30,990 nucleotides of DNA from Ruminococcus sp. (lineage in GTDB: Bacteria; Bacillota; Clostridia; Oscillospirales; Acutalibacteraceae), in the NCBI GenBank assembly GCA_004555265.1, contig SFIQ01000015.1, positions 1-30,990 of the forward strand, in the 5' to 3' direction. Both the position numbers and the translations under genes were made by a program. The notes under the pieces are model-generated. The model was not told the origin of the DNA. It saw nothing but the letters and a program-made list of their open reading frames with translations, and searched no databases. Shown here piece after piece: positions 7,653-14,759 of this stretch (the stretch's first letter is position 1; the number at the start of each line of letters is the position of its first letter).

Positions 7653-9575
7653 ATGCGCATCACAGATTTGCTCAAAAAAGAAGCGGTTTTGTTGCATGCT
7701 TCGGCAACGGACAAGCAGACCGCAATCGACACCTTGATTTCTTTGCATGAAAAGGCGGGAAATCTTACGGATGTCGCACAGTACAAAGCGGATATTTTGG
7801 CGCGGGAGGCGCTCGGTACCACCGCCATCGGCGAGGGGATTGCCGTACCGCACGCCAAAAGCGAGGCGGTAAAAACACCGTCGCTTTCGGCGATGACCGT
7901 GCCCGACGGTGTGGATTACGAAGCCCCCGACGGGAACCCCGCAAAGCTTTTGTTTATGATTGCCGCCACACCCGACGGAGATATGCACCTCGAAATTCTT
8001 TCCCGACTGATGGTTATGCTGATGGAGCCGGAATTTGCCGAAAGCTTAATGCAGGCGAATTCTGCAGACGAATTTCTGCTGTTGATTGATGAAAAGGAAC
8101 GCGAAAAATATCCCGACGAGCCGAAAGCGGAAGCGCCGAAAAAAGAAGGCTATCGCATTCTTGCAGTCACAGCCTGCCCCACAGGTATAGCCCACACCTA
8201 TATGGCGGCGGAAGCGCTTGAAAAAGCGGGCGAAAAAATGGGCTATCCCTTAAAAGCGGAAACAAACGGCTCGGGCGGCGCAAAAAATGTGCTGACCAAA
8301 AAAGAAATTGCCGAGTGTGACGGGATTATTGTCGCCGCCGATAAAAATGTCGAAATGGCGCGTTTTGACGGCAAACCCGTGTTAAAGGTTTCCGTTTCGA
8401 GCGGGATTAACAAGCCCGAAGAACTCATCCAAAAAATTGTAGACGGTAAAGCGTCCGTGTATCATCACGACGGCGAAAAGAGCGAAAGCGACGAAGGTGA
8501 CGAAAAGGAAAGCTTCGGCAGAAAGATATATAAACACCTGATGAACGGTGTTTCTCATATGCTGCCTTTCGTTGTAGGCGGCGGCGTACTGATTGCCCTC
8601 GGTTTCCTGATTGATACCATTGCAGGCAATGCGAATGTCGGCGGAAACTTCGGCTTTACAAACCCCGTTGCGGCAGTCGTATTCTGGATAGGTAAAGCGG
8701 CATTCGCCTTTATGCTCCCGATTCTGGCAGGCTACATCGCGCAGTCCATTGCCGATCGCCCCGGTCTTTTACCCGGTATTGTCGGCGGCTATCTCGCCAC
8801 CACGGGCGCAACGCTCGTGTCCCCAACGGGTGATGATACGGCGGTTTCGGGCTTCCTCGGTGCGCTGCTTGCCGGTTTTGTAGCGGGTATTCTGGTAAAC
8901 CTTCTCAAAAAGGCATTCTCATGGTTGCCGAAGTCGATGGACGGCATCAAGCCCGTATTCGTGTATCCGCTGTTCGGCACATTGCTTATCGGCTTATTTA
9001 TGTTATTGATTAACCCCGTAGTCGGCGTACTGAATACTACTGTTTCAAGCGGTCTTTCTTCCCTCGGTAACACAAGCAAATTGCTTCTTTCCATTGTTCT
9101 TGCCGGTATGATGGCGATTGACATGGGCGGTCCGTTCAATAAAGCCGCTTATGTATTCGGCACGGCGGCGATTGCCGACGGCAACACTTGGATTATGGCG
9201 GCGGTGATGATTGGCGGTATGGTACCTCCCATTGCAATCGCACTTGCAACGACTTTCTTCAAAAACCGCTGGACAAAAGACGAACTGAAAAGCGGCCCGG
9301 TTAACTACCTCATGGGACTTTGCTTCATCACAGAGGGTGCGATTCCCTATGCGGCATCCGATCCGCTTCGTGTTATCCCGTCTTGCATCGTCGGCTCCGC
9401 AGTTGCAGGCGCAATAACGGCATTGTTCGGCTGCACATGTCCCGCACCCCACGGCGGCATCTTCACCTTTGCGGTGGTTGGCAAGCCTTTGGGCTATTTG
9501 GTTGCCCTTGTAGCAGGCTCCATTGTCGGCGCACTGATGCTGGCTCTCTTAAAAAAGAAAAAAACGGAAAAGTGA
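7653..9575 (+). CDS. fruA: PTS fructose transporter subunit EIIABC
   Basis: A 640-residue membrane protein that takes up fructose and phosphorylates it to fructose-1-phosphate. Domains run A-B-C, as in Bacillus FruA. EIIA (about residues 1-145) has the phosphorylated His67 in GIAVPHAKS. EIIB (about 165-265) has Cys175 in VTACPTGIAHTYMAAE, the fructose-family phosphocysteine loop. A short charged linker rich in Glu, Ser and Asp precedes EIIC (about 285-632), with eight or more hydrophobic segments and the family block GGPFNKAAYVFG. The end LLKKKKTEK is a positively charged cytoplasmic tail. All expected residues are present and length is normal. AAAGGAA upstream gives the start. HPr follows 10 bases after the stop. 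Confidence 0.95.
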   Translation: MRITDLLKKEAVLLHASATDKQTAIDTLISLHEKAGNLTDVAQYKADILAREALGTTAIGEGIAVPHAKSEAVKTPSLSAMTVPDGVDYEAPDGNPAKLLFMIAATPDGDMHLEILSRLMVMLMEPEFAESLMQANSADEFLLLIDEKEREKYPDEPKAEAPKKEGYRILAVTACPTGIAHTYMAAEALEKAGEKMGYPLKAETNGSGGAKNVLTKKEIAECDGIIVAADKNVEMARFDGKPVLKVSVSSGINKPEELIQKIVDGKASVYHHDGEKSESDEGDEKESFGRKIYKHLMNGVSHMLPFVVGGGVLIALGFLIDTIAGNANVGGNFGFTNPVAAVVFWIGKAAFAFMLPILAGYIAQSIADRPGLLPGIVGGYLATTGATLVSPTGDDTAVSGFLGALLAGFVAGILVNLLKKAFSWLPKSMDGIKPVFVYPLFGTLLIGLFMLLINPVVGVLNTTVSSGLSSLGNTSKLLLSIVLAGMMAIDMGGPFNKAAYVFGTAAIADGNTWIMAAVMIGGMVPPIAIALATTFFKNRWTKDELKSGPVNYLMGLCFITEGAIPYAASDPLRVIPSCIVGSAVAGAITALFGCTCPAPHGGIFTFAVVGKPLGYLVALVAGSIVGALMLALLKKKKTEK

Positions 9576-9585
9576 GGTAAACAAA

Positions 9586-9855
9586 ATGGTTTCTCAACAG
9601 GTACAGGTTACAAATAAAATGGGCTTTCATATGCGCCCGGCGAATGTGTTTGTCAGCGCAATGGGAAAATACAAATCCGATGTGTCTATTGTGTTTAACG
9701 GCAAGGAAATCAACGGCAAAAGCATTATGAATATTATGGCGTCCTGCATCAAATGCGGCGCAGATATTGAAATTCGCTGTGTCGGTGAAGACGAAGCCGC
9801 CGCTTTGCAAGAAGCTGTGCAGTTGGTCGAAAGCGGGCTCGGGGACGAGCAATAA
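9586..9855 (+). CDS. ptsH: Phosphocarrier protein HPr
   Basis: An 89-residue cytosolic phosphocarrier passing phosphate from Enzyme I to EIIA domains. His15, the phosphorylation site, lies in GFHMRP with Arg17 conserved. Ser46 in NGKSIMNIM is the residue phosphorylated by HPr kinase in Gram-positive bacteria, which implies carbon catabolite control in this organism. The block MASCIKCGADIEI is cysteine-rich compared with the usual 'MSLGxxxGxxI', though positions align. Sitting between fruA and ptsI suggests this is the general PTS carrier placed under fructose control, or a fructose-dedicated copy; a second HPr elsewhere would decide. Confidence 0.92.
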   Translation: MVSQQVQVTNKMGFHMRPANVFVSAMGKYKSDVSIVFNGKEINGKSIMNIMASCIKCGADIEIRCVGEDEAAALQEAVQLVESGLGDEQ

Positions 9856-9881
9856 ACAGCAAAAGAGAAAAGGTGAGGGCA

Positions 9882-11591
9882 ATGATTTACAAAGGAATTG
9901 CGGGCGCCGAAGGCATCGGCATCGGCAAAGCGCTTGTCGTGTGCGAGCAAACGCTTGACTATTCCCACGTGGTGTTTTCCGGCGCGGAAAACGAAACAAA
10001 TCGTTTGCAGGCGGCCATTGCGGCGTTTTGTGAAAAAGTAACCGCCATGCAGAAAAAACTGACCGCCTCGGTCGGCGAAAAGCAGGCAGAAATCTTAAAC
10101 GGGCAAATTATGATGATACAAGACCCGTTTATGACCTCACAAATGCAGGATTTTATCGCGGGTGGGCAGTGTGCCGAAGCGGCGGTTGACGCGGTATGCA
10201 ATATGTATATCGAAATGTTTTCCTCCGTCGAGGACGATTTGACGAGACAGCGCGCAACGGACATCCGCGATATGCGCGCACGGCTGTTGGGGATTTTGTT
10301 GGGGCAAACGGAAGTGGATTTAAGCGACCTGCCGCCCGAAACGGTGTTGGTGGCGCACGATTTTACCCCTTCCATGACGGCCAATATGCAAAAAGAGCAT
10401 ATCGTCGGCATTCTTTCAGAGTGTGGCTCTAAAACCTCACATTCCGCGATTTTGGCGCGCAGTTTGGAACTCCCCGCCGTGATGAGCGTGGAAAACATCT
10501 GCACGCTTTTAGAAAACGGCGATACCGTGATTGTAGATGGCACCCGCGGCGAGGCGGTTGTGCGCCCCGCGCAGGGCATTTTGGAGGCGTATGCCTCGAA
10601 GCGCGAACAATTAAAAATGGAGAAACAGGCCTTGCACGCTTTTGCGGGCAAAAAGACCGTGACTGCCGACGGCAAACAGTTGGCGGTATATGCCAACATA
10701 GGCAAACCCGACGATGTTTCCGCCGTATTGCAAAATGACGGCGAGGGCGTAGGGCTGTTTCGTACGGAATTTCTGTTTATGGACAGAACCGCCTTGCCGA
10801 GTGAAGAAGAACAATTTTCTGCCTACCGCGCCGTAGCAGAGCATTTGCACGGGAAAGAGGTCATTATTCGCACGCTCGATGTCGGCGGGGACAAAGACAT
10901 TCCATATCTGCATATGGAAAAAGAGGAAAATCCGTTTTTGGGCCATCGCGCCGTGCGCTACTGTCTCGACAATCCCGAAATCTATAAAGTCCAACTGCGT
11001 GCTCTGTTGCGTGCGTCCGCATACGGAAACATAAAAATTATGCTGCCGCTGGTCACTACTGTAAGCGAAGTGCGCCGCGTGCGCGAGCTTTTGGAAAGCA
11101 CAAAAGCGGAATTGCGCAAAGAAAATATCGAGTTTCGGGATAATATCCCTGTCGGCGTGATGATTGAAACACCGGCCGCCGCGATGACGGCAGACTTGCT
11201 CGCCAAAGAAGCGGACTTTTTCAGCATCGGCACAAATGATTTAACGCAGTACACCATGGCAGTAGACCGCGGCAACAGCAAGGTTTCTGCGCTTTACAGT
11301 CACTATAACCCCGCGGTATTGCGATTGATTAAGCAGACCGCAGAAGCCGCAAACCGTGCGGGGATACCCGTCGGAATGTGCGGCGAAGCGGCGGGGGATA
11401 AAGCGTTTATCCCGCTGTTAATTGCATTCGGCCTGCACGAATTTTCCGTCACGCCTGCCGCGGTGCTCCCGACGCGCAAAACCGTATCTCTTTGGAGCAA
11501 AACCGATGCGGACGCCCTCGCCGAGCGCGTTTTGGCACTCGATTCCGCCGAGGAAGTCGCCGCCGCACTCGAAGAAGCGGCAAGAGCGTAA
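9882..11591 (+). CDS. ptsI: PTS phosphoenolpyruvate-protein phosphotransferase (Enzyme I)
   Basis: A 569-residue cytoplasmic enzyme that autophosphorylates from PEP and passes the phosphate to HPr. The N-terminal HPr-binding/swivel half holds the active His187 in GSKTSHSAILARSLELPAV. The C-terminal PEP-binding barrel holds LFRTEFLFMDR, LDVGGDKDIPYL, SIGTNDLTQYTMAVDR and Cys500 in VGMCGEAAGD. Length and residues are normal for EI. ATG 9882 was chosen because the upstream in-frame GTG at 9873 lies inside the ribosome binding sequence AGGTGAGG (9871-9878). It ends the fructose operon; a repeat-rich gap without an obvious U-tract terminator follows. Confidence 0.95.
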   Translation: MIYKGIAGAEGIGIGKALVVCEQTLDYSHVVFSGAENETNRLQAAIAAFCEKVTAMQKKLTASVGEKQAEILNGQIMMIQDPFMTSQMQDFIAGGQCAEAAVDAVCNMYIEMFSSVEDDLTRQRATDIRDMRARLLGILLGQTEVDLSDLPPETVLVAHDFTPSMTANMQKEHIVGILSECGSKTSHSAILARSLELPAVMSVENICTLLENGDTVIVDGTRGEAVVRPAQGILEAYASKREQLKMEKQALHAFAGKKTVTADGKQLAVYANIGKPDDVSAVLQNDGEGVGLFRTEFLFMDRTALPSEEEQFSAYRAVAEHLHGKEVIIRTLDVGGDKDIPYLHMEKEENPFLGHRAVRYCLDNPEIYKVQLRALLRASAYGNIKIMLPLVTTVSEVRRVRELLESTKAELRKENIEFRDNIPVGVMIETPAAAMTADLLAKEADFFSIGTNDLTQYTMAVDRGNSKVSALYSHYNPAVLRLIKQTAEAANRAGIPVGMCGEAAGDKAFIPLLIAFGLHEFSVTPAAVLPTRKTVSLWSKTDADALAERVLALDSAEEVAAALEEAARA

Positions 11592-11839
11592 TTTGCAGTT
11601 GTAGGGGCGGGTTATTTCTCTGACAGGGAAAATGTCCGCGAATGCGGACAAAAGGGTGCCCGTTTTCGGAGAAAATCCATGCCCGCCCGATTGTCATTCT
11701 GAGGCGGTAGCCGAAGAATCTCGTTTCACACATTTTTATTTGTTCTGTTTGAGATTCTTCGTTTTGCGCAGAATGACAAAATGACAAATCCAAATTTTTA
11801 TTGACGGGCGGGGTGATTCTCCGCCCGTCTGATTTATCA
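11592..11839. repeat. Intergenic palindromic repeat block after ptsI
   Basis: No gene is visible between 11592 and 11921. The left part holds three dyads. GTAGGGGCGGG (11601-11611) faces GCCCGCCC at 11681-11688. A long imperfect inverted repeat has arms 11692-11722 and 11751-11778, beginning TGTCATTCTGAGG and ending GCGCAGAATGACA, with matching GAAGAATCTC/GAGATTCTTC inner arms. GACGGGCGG (11803-11811) pairs with CCGCCCGTC (11821-11829). The 'TGTCATTCTGAG...GAATGACA' form resembles short interspersed palindromes I associate with Clostridia genomes. GTAGGGGCGGG recurs inverted at 30766-30776. One of these hairpins may also end the pts transcript. Confidence 0.65.
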
Positions 11840-11860
11840 CCGAGAATTGCGCGAAATTTA

Positions 11861-11889
11861 TTGTAAATTCTCTGCGCATATGCTACAAT
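11861..11889 (+). promoter_or_regulatory. Promoter of hisHF operon
   Basis: TTGTAA (11861-11866) and TACAAT (11884-11889) are 17 bases apart, and TG at 11881-11882 forms an extended -10. A dyad, GAGAATT (11842-11848) with AATTCTC (11866-11872), overlaps the -35 region and could be a control site. The start codon of hisH is 33 bases past the -10. Confidence 0.65.
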
Positions 11890-11921
11890 ACTCTACATCT
11901 TTTTAAGTTTAGGTGAAAACA

Positions 11922-12548
11922 ATGATAGCGGTAATTGATTACGGCGCGGGGAATCTTTTAAGCGTGCGAAAAGCGCTGGATTTCATCGGCGCTGAAAATA
12001 TCGTAACTGCCGACAAGGCACAAATCGAGGCGGCGGATGCGGTGATTTTGCCGGGCGTCGGCGCGTTCGGCGATGCCATGGCGTGTCTGCATACTTCGGG
12101 ACTTTTGGAAACGGTTAAAGCGGCGGCGCTGTCCGATACGCCCTTTTTGGGGATTTGCTTAGGGCTGCAAATGCTGTTTCAAAAAAGCGAAGAAACCGTG
12201 GGCGTAGAGGGCTTATCGGTGTTAGAGGGCGAAGTTCGTCGTTTCCCGTCGGATATGGGCTTAAAAATTCCGCAAATCGGTTGGAATTCGATTGAAATTA
12301 CGCCCGATTGCCCGCTGTTTGACGGCGTGCCGAACGGGGCGTATGTCTATTTTGTCCATTCCTATTATTTGAACGCCAAGCACCCCGAAAATGTGGCGGC
12401 AACGGCGCATTACGGCATCAATTTTCACGCCGCGGCGTACGATGCGAAGAAAAATCTGTACGCCACGCAGTTTCACCCCGAAAAAAGCGGTGCGGTCGGC
12501 TTGCAAATTCTCAAAAACTTTGCCGCAATGCAGAAGGGAGAACGCTAA
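11922..12548 (+). CDS. hisH: Imidazole glycerol phosphate synthase, glutamine amidotransferase subunit HisH
   Basis: A 208-residue class I glutamine amidotransferase that releases ammonia for HisF in histidine and AICAR synthesis. The nucleophile Cys79 is in GICLGLQMLF; His185 and Glu187 of the triad are in TQFHPEKSG. The N-terminus IAVIDYGAGNLLSVRKAL is diagnostic of HisH. ATG 11922 was preferred over the in-frame GTG 11913 because AGGTG at 11911-11915 overlaps the GTG and is well spaced for the ATG. Its TAA (12546-12548) overlaps the hisF ATG by one base, as expected for subunits made in equal amounts. No other his genes are in the window. Confidence 0.94.
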   Translation: MIAVIDYGAGNLLSVRKALDFIGAENIVTADKAQIEAADAVILPGVGAFGDAMACLHTSGLLETVKAAALSDTPFLGICLGLQMLFQKSEETVGVEGLSVLEGEVRRFPSDMGLKIPQIGWNSIEITPDCPLFDGVPNGAYVYFVHSYYLNAKHPENVAATAHYGINFHAAAYDAKKNLYATQFHPEKSGAVGLQILKNFAAMQKGER

Positions 12549-13312
12549 TGTACGCAAAACGAGTGATTCCCTGTTTGGATGTCAAAAACGGGCGCGTGGT
12601 GAAAGGCGTCAGTTTTGTCAATTTGCGCGATGCGGGCGACCCCGTGGAATGTGCCGTCGCGTATGATAAAAAGGGTGCGGACGAACTTGTGCTGTTGGAT
12701 ATTACCGCCACCCACGAGGGGCGCGGCACCATGGTCGATATTGTTACGCGCGTGGCAAAATCCATTTTTATTCCGTTTACCGTCGGCGGCGGCATTCGCA
12801 CCACCGACGATTTCAAAGAGCTTCTGCGTGCGGGGGCAGATAAAATCTCTGTCAATTCCGCGGCGGTGCGCAATCCCGATTTGATTAACGAGGCGGCGCA
12901 GAAATTCGGCAGTCAGTGCGTGGTGTGCGCCATAGACGCCAAACGCCGTGCAGAGGGCGGCTGGGAGGTCTATTTAAACGGCGGCAGACTGCCGACGGGG
13001 ATTGACGCTGTGGAATGGGCAAAGGAAGCCGTTTCCCGCGGGGCAGGCGAAATCTTACTGACCAGTATGGACTGCGACGGGCAAAAAACAGGATATGATA
13101 TAGAACTCACCAAAGCCGTTTCCGAAGTCGTCGGCGTACCTGTGATTGCTTCGGGCGGGGCGGGCGCGCTCGAACATTTTTATGACGCCTTAACCGTCGG
13201 CAAAGCAGATGCGGTGCTTGCGGCGTCACTGTTCCACTTTAATGAAATCCCGATTGCGGATTTGAAAGCGTATCTCCAAAAACAGGGCATTCCCGTCCGC
13301 CCTGTACTTTAA
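12548..13312 (+). CDS. hisF: Imidazole glycerol phosphate synthase, cyclase subunit HisF
   Basis: A 254-residue TIM barrel that, with ammonia from HisH, converts PRFAR to imidazole glycerol phosphate and AICAR. Catalytic Asp11 (IPCLDVKNGRVVKG) and Asp130 (CAIDAKR) are at their canonical positions, and the phosphate-binding blocks FTVGGGIRT and VIASGGAGALEHF are present. The conserved active-site residues argue for true histidine biosynthesis rather than the HisF-like proteins of surface-sugar pathways. The gene is coupled to hisH by a one-base overlap, and the membrane protein gene downstream begins 13 bases after it. Confidence 0.96.
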   Translation: MYAKRVIPCLDVKNGRVVKGVSFVNLRDAGDPVECAVAYDKKGADELVLLDITATHEGRGTMVDIVTRVAKSIFIPFTVGGGIRTTDDFKELLRAGADKISVNSAAVRNPDLINEAAQKFGSQCVVCAIDAKRRAEGGWEVYLNGGRLPTGIDAVEWAKEAVSRGAGEILLTSMDCDGQKTGYDIELTKAVSEVVGVPVIASGGAGALEHFYDALTVGKADAVLAASLFHFNEIPIADLKAYLQKQGIPVRPVL

Positions 13313-13325
13313 AAAGGTGCTTACT

Positions 13326-14102
13326 ATGGAATTGTTGATACAAATTGTCGTGTGCTTTTTCGCCGGAATGGGCGCAGGGCTCGGAACGGGCTTTGCGGGG
13401 CTTTCCGCCGCGGCGGTGATAAGTCCGTTGCTCATTACCTGTTTGGGGCTCGAACCGTATGCGGCGGTCGGTATTGCTTTGGCGAGCGATGTGCTCGCAA
13501 GCGCCGTTTCGGCGTATACCTATCATAAAAATAAGAATTTGGACATCAAAAACGGCCTCATTATGATGGGGACGGTGCTGTTGTTCACCGTGGTCGGCAG
13601 TTATATTGCCAAGCTTGTGCCCGCGCAAACCATGGGCGGTTTTTCCAACTTTATGACGCTGTTTTTGGGGCTGAAATTTTTAATCAAACCCGTGATGACC
13701 ACCAAAGAAAAAATGAACGCCGTCTCCGCGCAAAAACGCGCGGTGCAGTCGGTCGTTTGCGGTATGATTATCGGCTTTATCTGCGGATTCGTCGGCGCGG
13801 GCGGCGGTATGATGATGCTGTTGATTTTAACCAGCGTGCTCGGCTATGAACTCAAAACCGCAGTCGGCACAAGTGTGTTTATTATGGCGTTTACGGCGCT
13901 GACAGGCTCTTTGTCGCATTTTGTGCTCGGCGGTGCGCCGAATTGGTTGTTACTCATGCTTTGCGTGGTGTTTACTTTCCTTTGGGCGCAAATTGCCGCT
14001 AAATTTGCCAACAAAGCCTCTCCCAAAACCCTCAACCGCATTACGGGTGCGGTGCTGACGGTGTTGGGGCTTGTGATTGTCGGCGTAAACTATCTGTTTT
14101 AG
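13326..14102 (+). CDS. TSUP family (TauE/SafE-like) membrane transporter
   Basis: A 258-residue polytopic membrane protein with about seven to eight hydrophobic helices. It opens with IVVCFFAGMGAGLGTGFAGLSAAAVISPLL, split as a first helix plus the glycine-rich turn typical of TSUP proteins. The duplicated motif recurs as FICGFVGAGGGMMMLLILTSVLG in the second half, which is the signature internal repeat. Family members are linked to export or uptake of sulfite, sulfonates or other organic anions; substrate cannot be inferred here. ATG 13326 was chosen over GTG 13317 because AGGTG (13315-13319) is the ribosome binding site. Likely co-transcribed with hisHF, with no evident functional link. Confidence 0.85.
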   Translation: MELLIQIVVCFFAGMGAGLGTGFAGLSAAAVISPLLITCLGLEPYAAVGIALASDVLASAVSAYTYHKNKNLDIKNGLIMMGTVLLFTVVGSYIAKLVPAQTMGGFSNFMTLFLGLKFLIKPVMTTKEKMNAVSAQKRAVQSVVCGMIIGFICGFVGAGGGMMMLLILTSVLGYELKTAVGTSVFIMAFTALTGSLSHFVLGGAPNWLLLMLCVVFTFLWAQIAAKFANKASPKTLNRITGAVLTVLGLVIVGVNYLF

Positions 14103-14120
14103 GATTAAAAATAGGTGCAA

Positions 14121-14156
14121 AAAAACAAGCGCAGAGTCTCTGCGCTTGTTTTTGTT
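14121..14156. terminator. Bidirectional rho-independent terminator
   Basis: A perfect 15-bp stem pairs 14121-14135 with 14139-14153 around a 3-nt loop, flanked by A5 on the left and T5 on the right. It terminates the hisHF-TSUP run on the plus strand and the convergent lipoprotein gene on the minus strand. Confidence 0.92.
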
Positions 14157-14164
14157 TCTATCCG

Positions 14165-14605
14165 CTATTCGGTTGCTTGTGAAATGGGCTCGGTCGGCTC
14201 TGTCGGCGGCACTTCGGACTCGGGCGGCGTTGTCGGTTCGCTGGGCATCTGCGGCTCGGCAGGCGTCTGCGGCTCGGCAGGCGTTTCGGGCACGGCGGGG
14301 GATTCGGGTGCGTCCGGCGTTTCAATGTCCGCGGGCGCTTCGGGTGCGGCAGGCGATTCGTTCTGTGCGTTATTTTGCCGGTTGTTTGTGCGGCGTGTGG
14401 TGGTTTCCGCCGCCGTTTCGGAAACGGGCGGCTCGGTAATTACCGGTACCGCGTCCACCGCAGCGGTTTGAACCTCCGTGGCGGATCGGCTTTCGGAGAC
14501 CTCTACCTTTTCAAATTCCGTTTTTTTGCCGCAAGACACGAGCGCGCAGACAGACAATAACAACACGCCGCAAATCAAGCCGATTTTTAAAGAAGAAAAC
14601 CGCAT
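14165..14605 (-). CDS. Proline-rich lipoprotein
   Basis: A 146-residue predicted lipoprotein of unknown function. A short positive N-terminus (MRFSSLK) and a hydrophobic stretch lead to a lipobox LVSC, with Cys25 as the lipidation site, so it should be anchored outside the cell membrane. After a charged segment and a basic patch (TTRRTNNRQNNAQN) the rest is low-complexity, dominated by Pro, Glu, Thr and Ala with irregular 'PETPAEPQTPAEPQ'-like units; no folded domain is evident. Such tails usually act as wall-spanning spacers, which is inference. ATG 14605 was chosen because GGAGG (14617-14613) is spaced 7 bases from it; an ATG three bases earlier is also possible. Confidence 0.75.
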   Translation of the reverse strand: MRFSSLKIGLICGVLLLSVCALVSCGKKTEFEKVEVSESRSATEVQTAAVDAVPVITEPPVSETAAETTTRRTNNRQNNAQNESPAAPEAPADIETPDAPESPAVPETPAEPQTPAEPQMPSEPTTPPESEVPPTEPTEPISQATE

Positions 14606-14647
14606 CATACCACCTCCGCATAGTATGCACAAAAAAATACCGTGCCT

Positions 14648-14676
14648 ATTCTAATGCAATCGGAAAAATTTGTCAA
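14648..14676 (-). promoter_or_regulatory. Promoter of the lipoprotein gene
   Basis: On the minus strand TTGACA (14676-14671) and TAGAAT (14653-14648) are 17 bases apart, a near-consensus promoter 42 bases before the start codon. It faces away from the nucleotidyltransferase-like gene. Confidence 0.82.
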
Positions 14677-14759
14677 CAACCGACTGCCGATTAAAATCCC
14701 AATTGAACGGCAATACTAACCGTATCTTGCAAAAATCCGTTTGTACGGGGGGATGTTCT

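Noticed and set aside
7173..7988. 271-residue open frame on the minus strand
   Set aside because: It is antisense to fruK and fruA, which have full family motifs; the translated product has Cys/Arg/His-rich shadow composition.
14670..14759. Earlier start codon for the nucleotidyltransferase-like protein
   Set aside because: It adds 30 residues unlike the family, has no ribosome binding site and overlaps the divergent promoter; ATG 14760 has a G-rich site in place.
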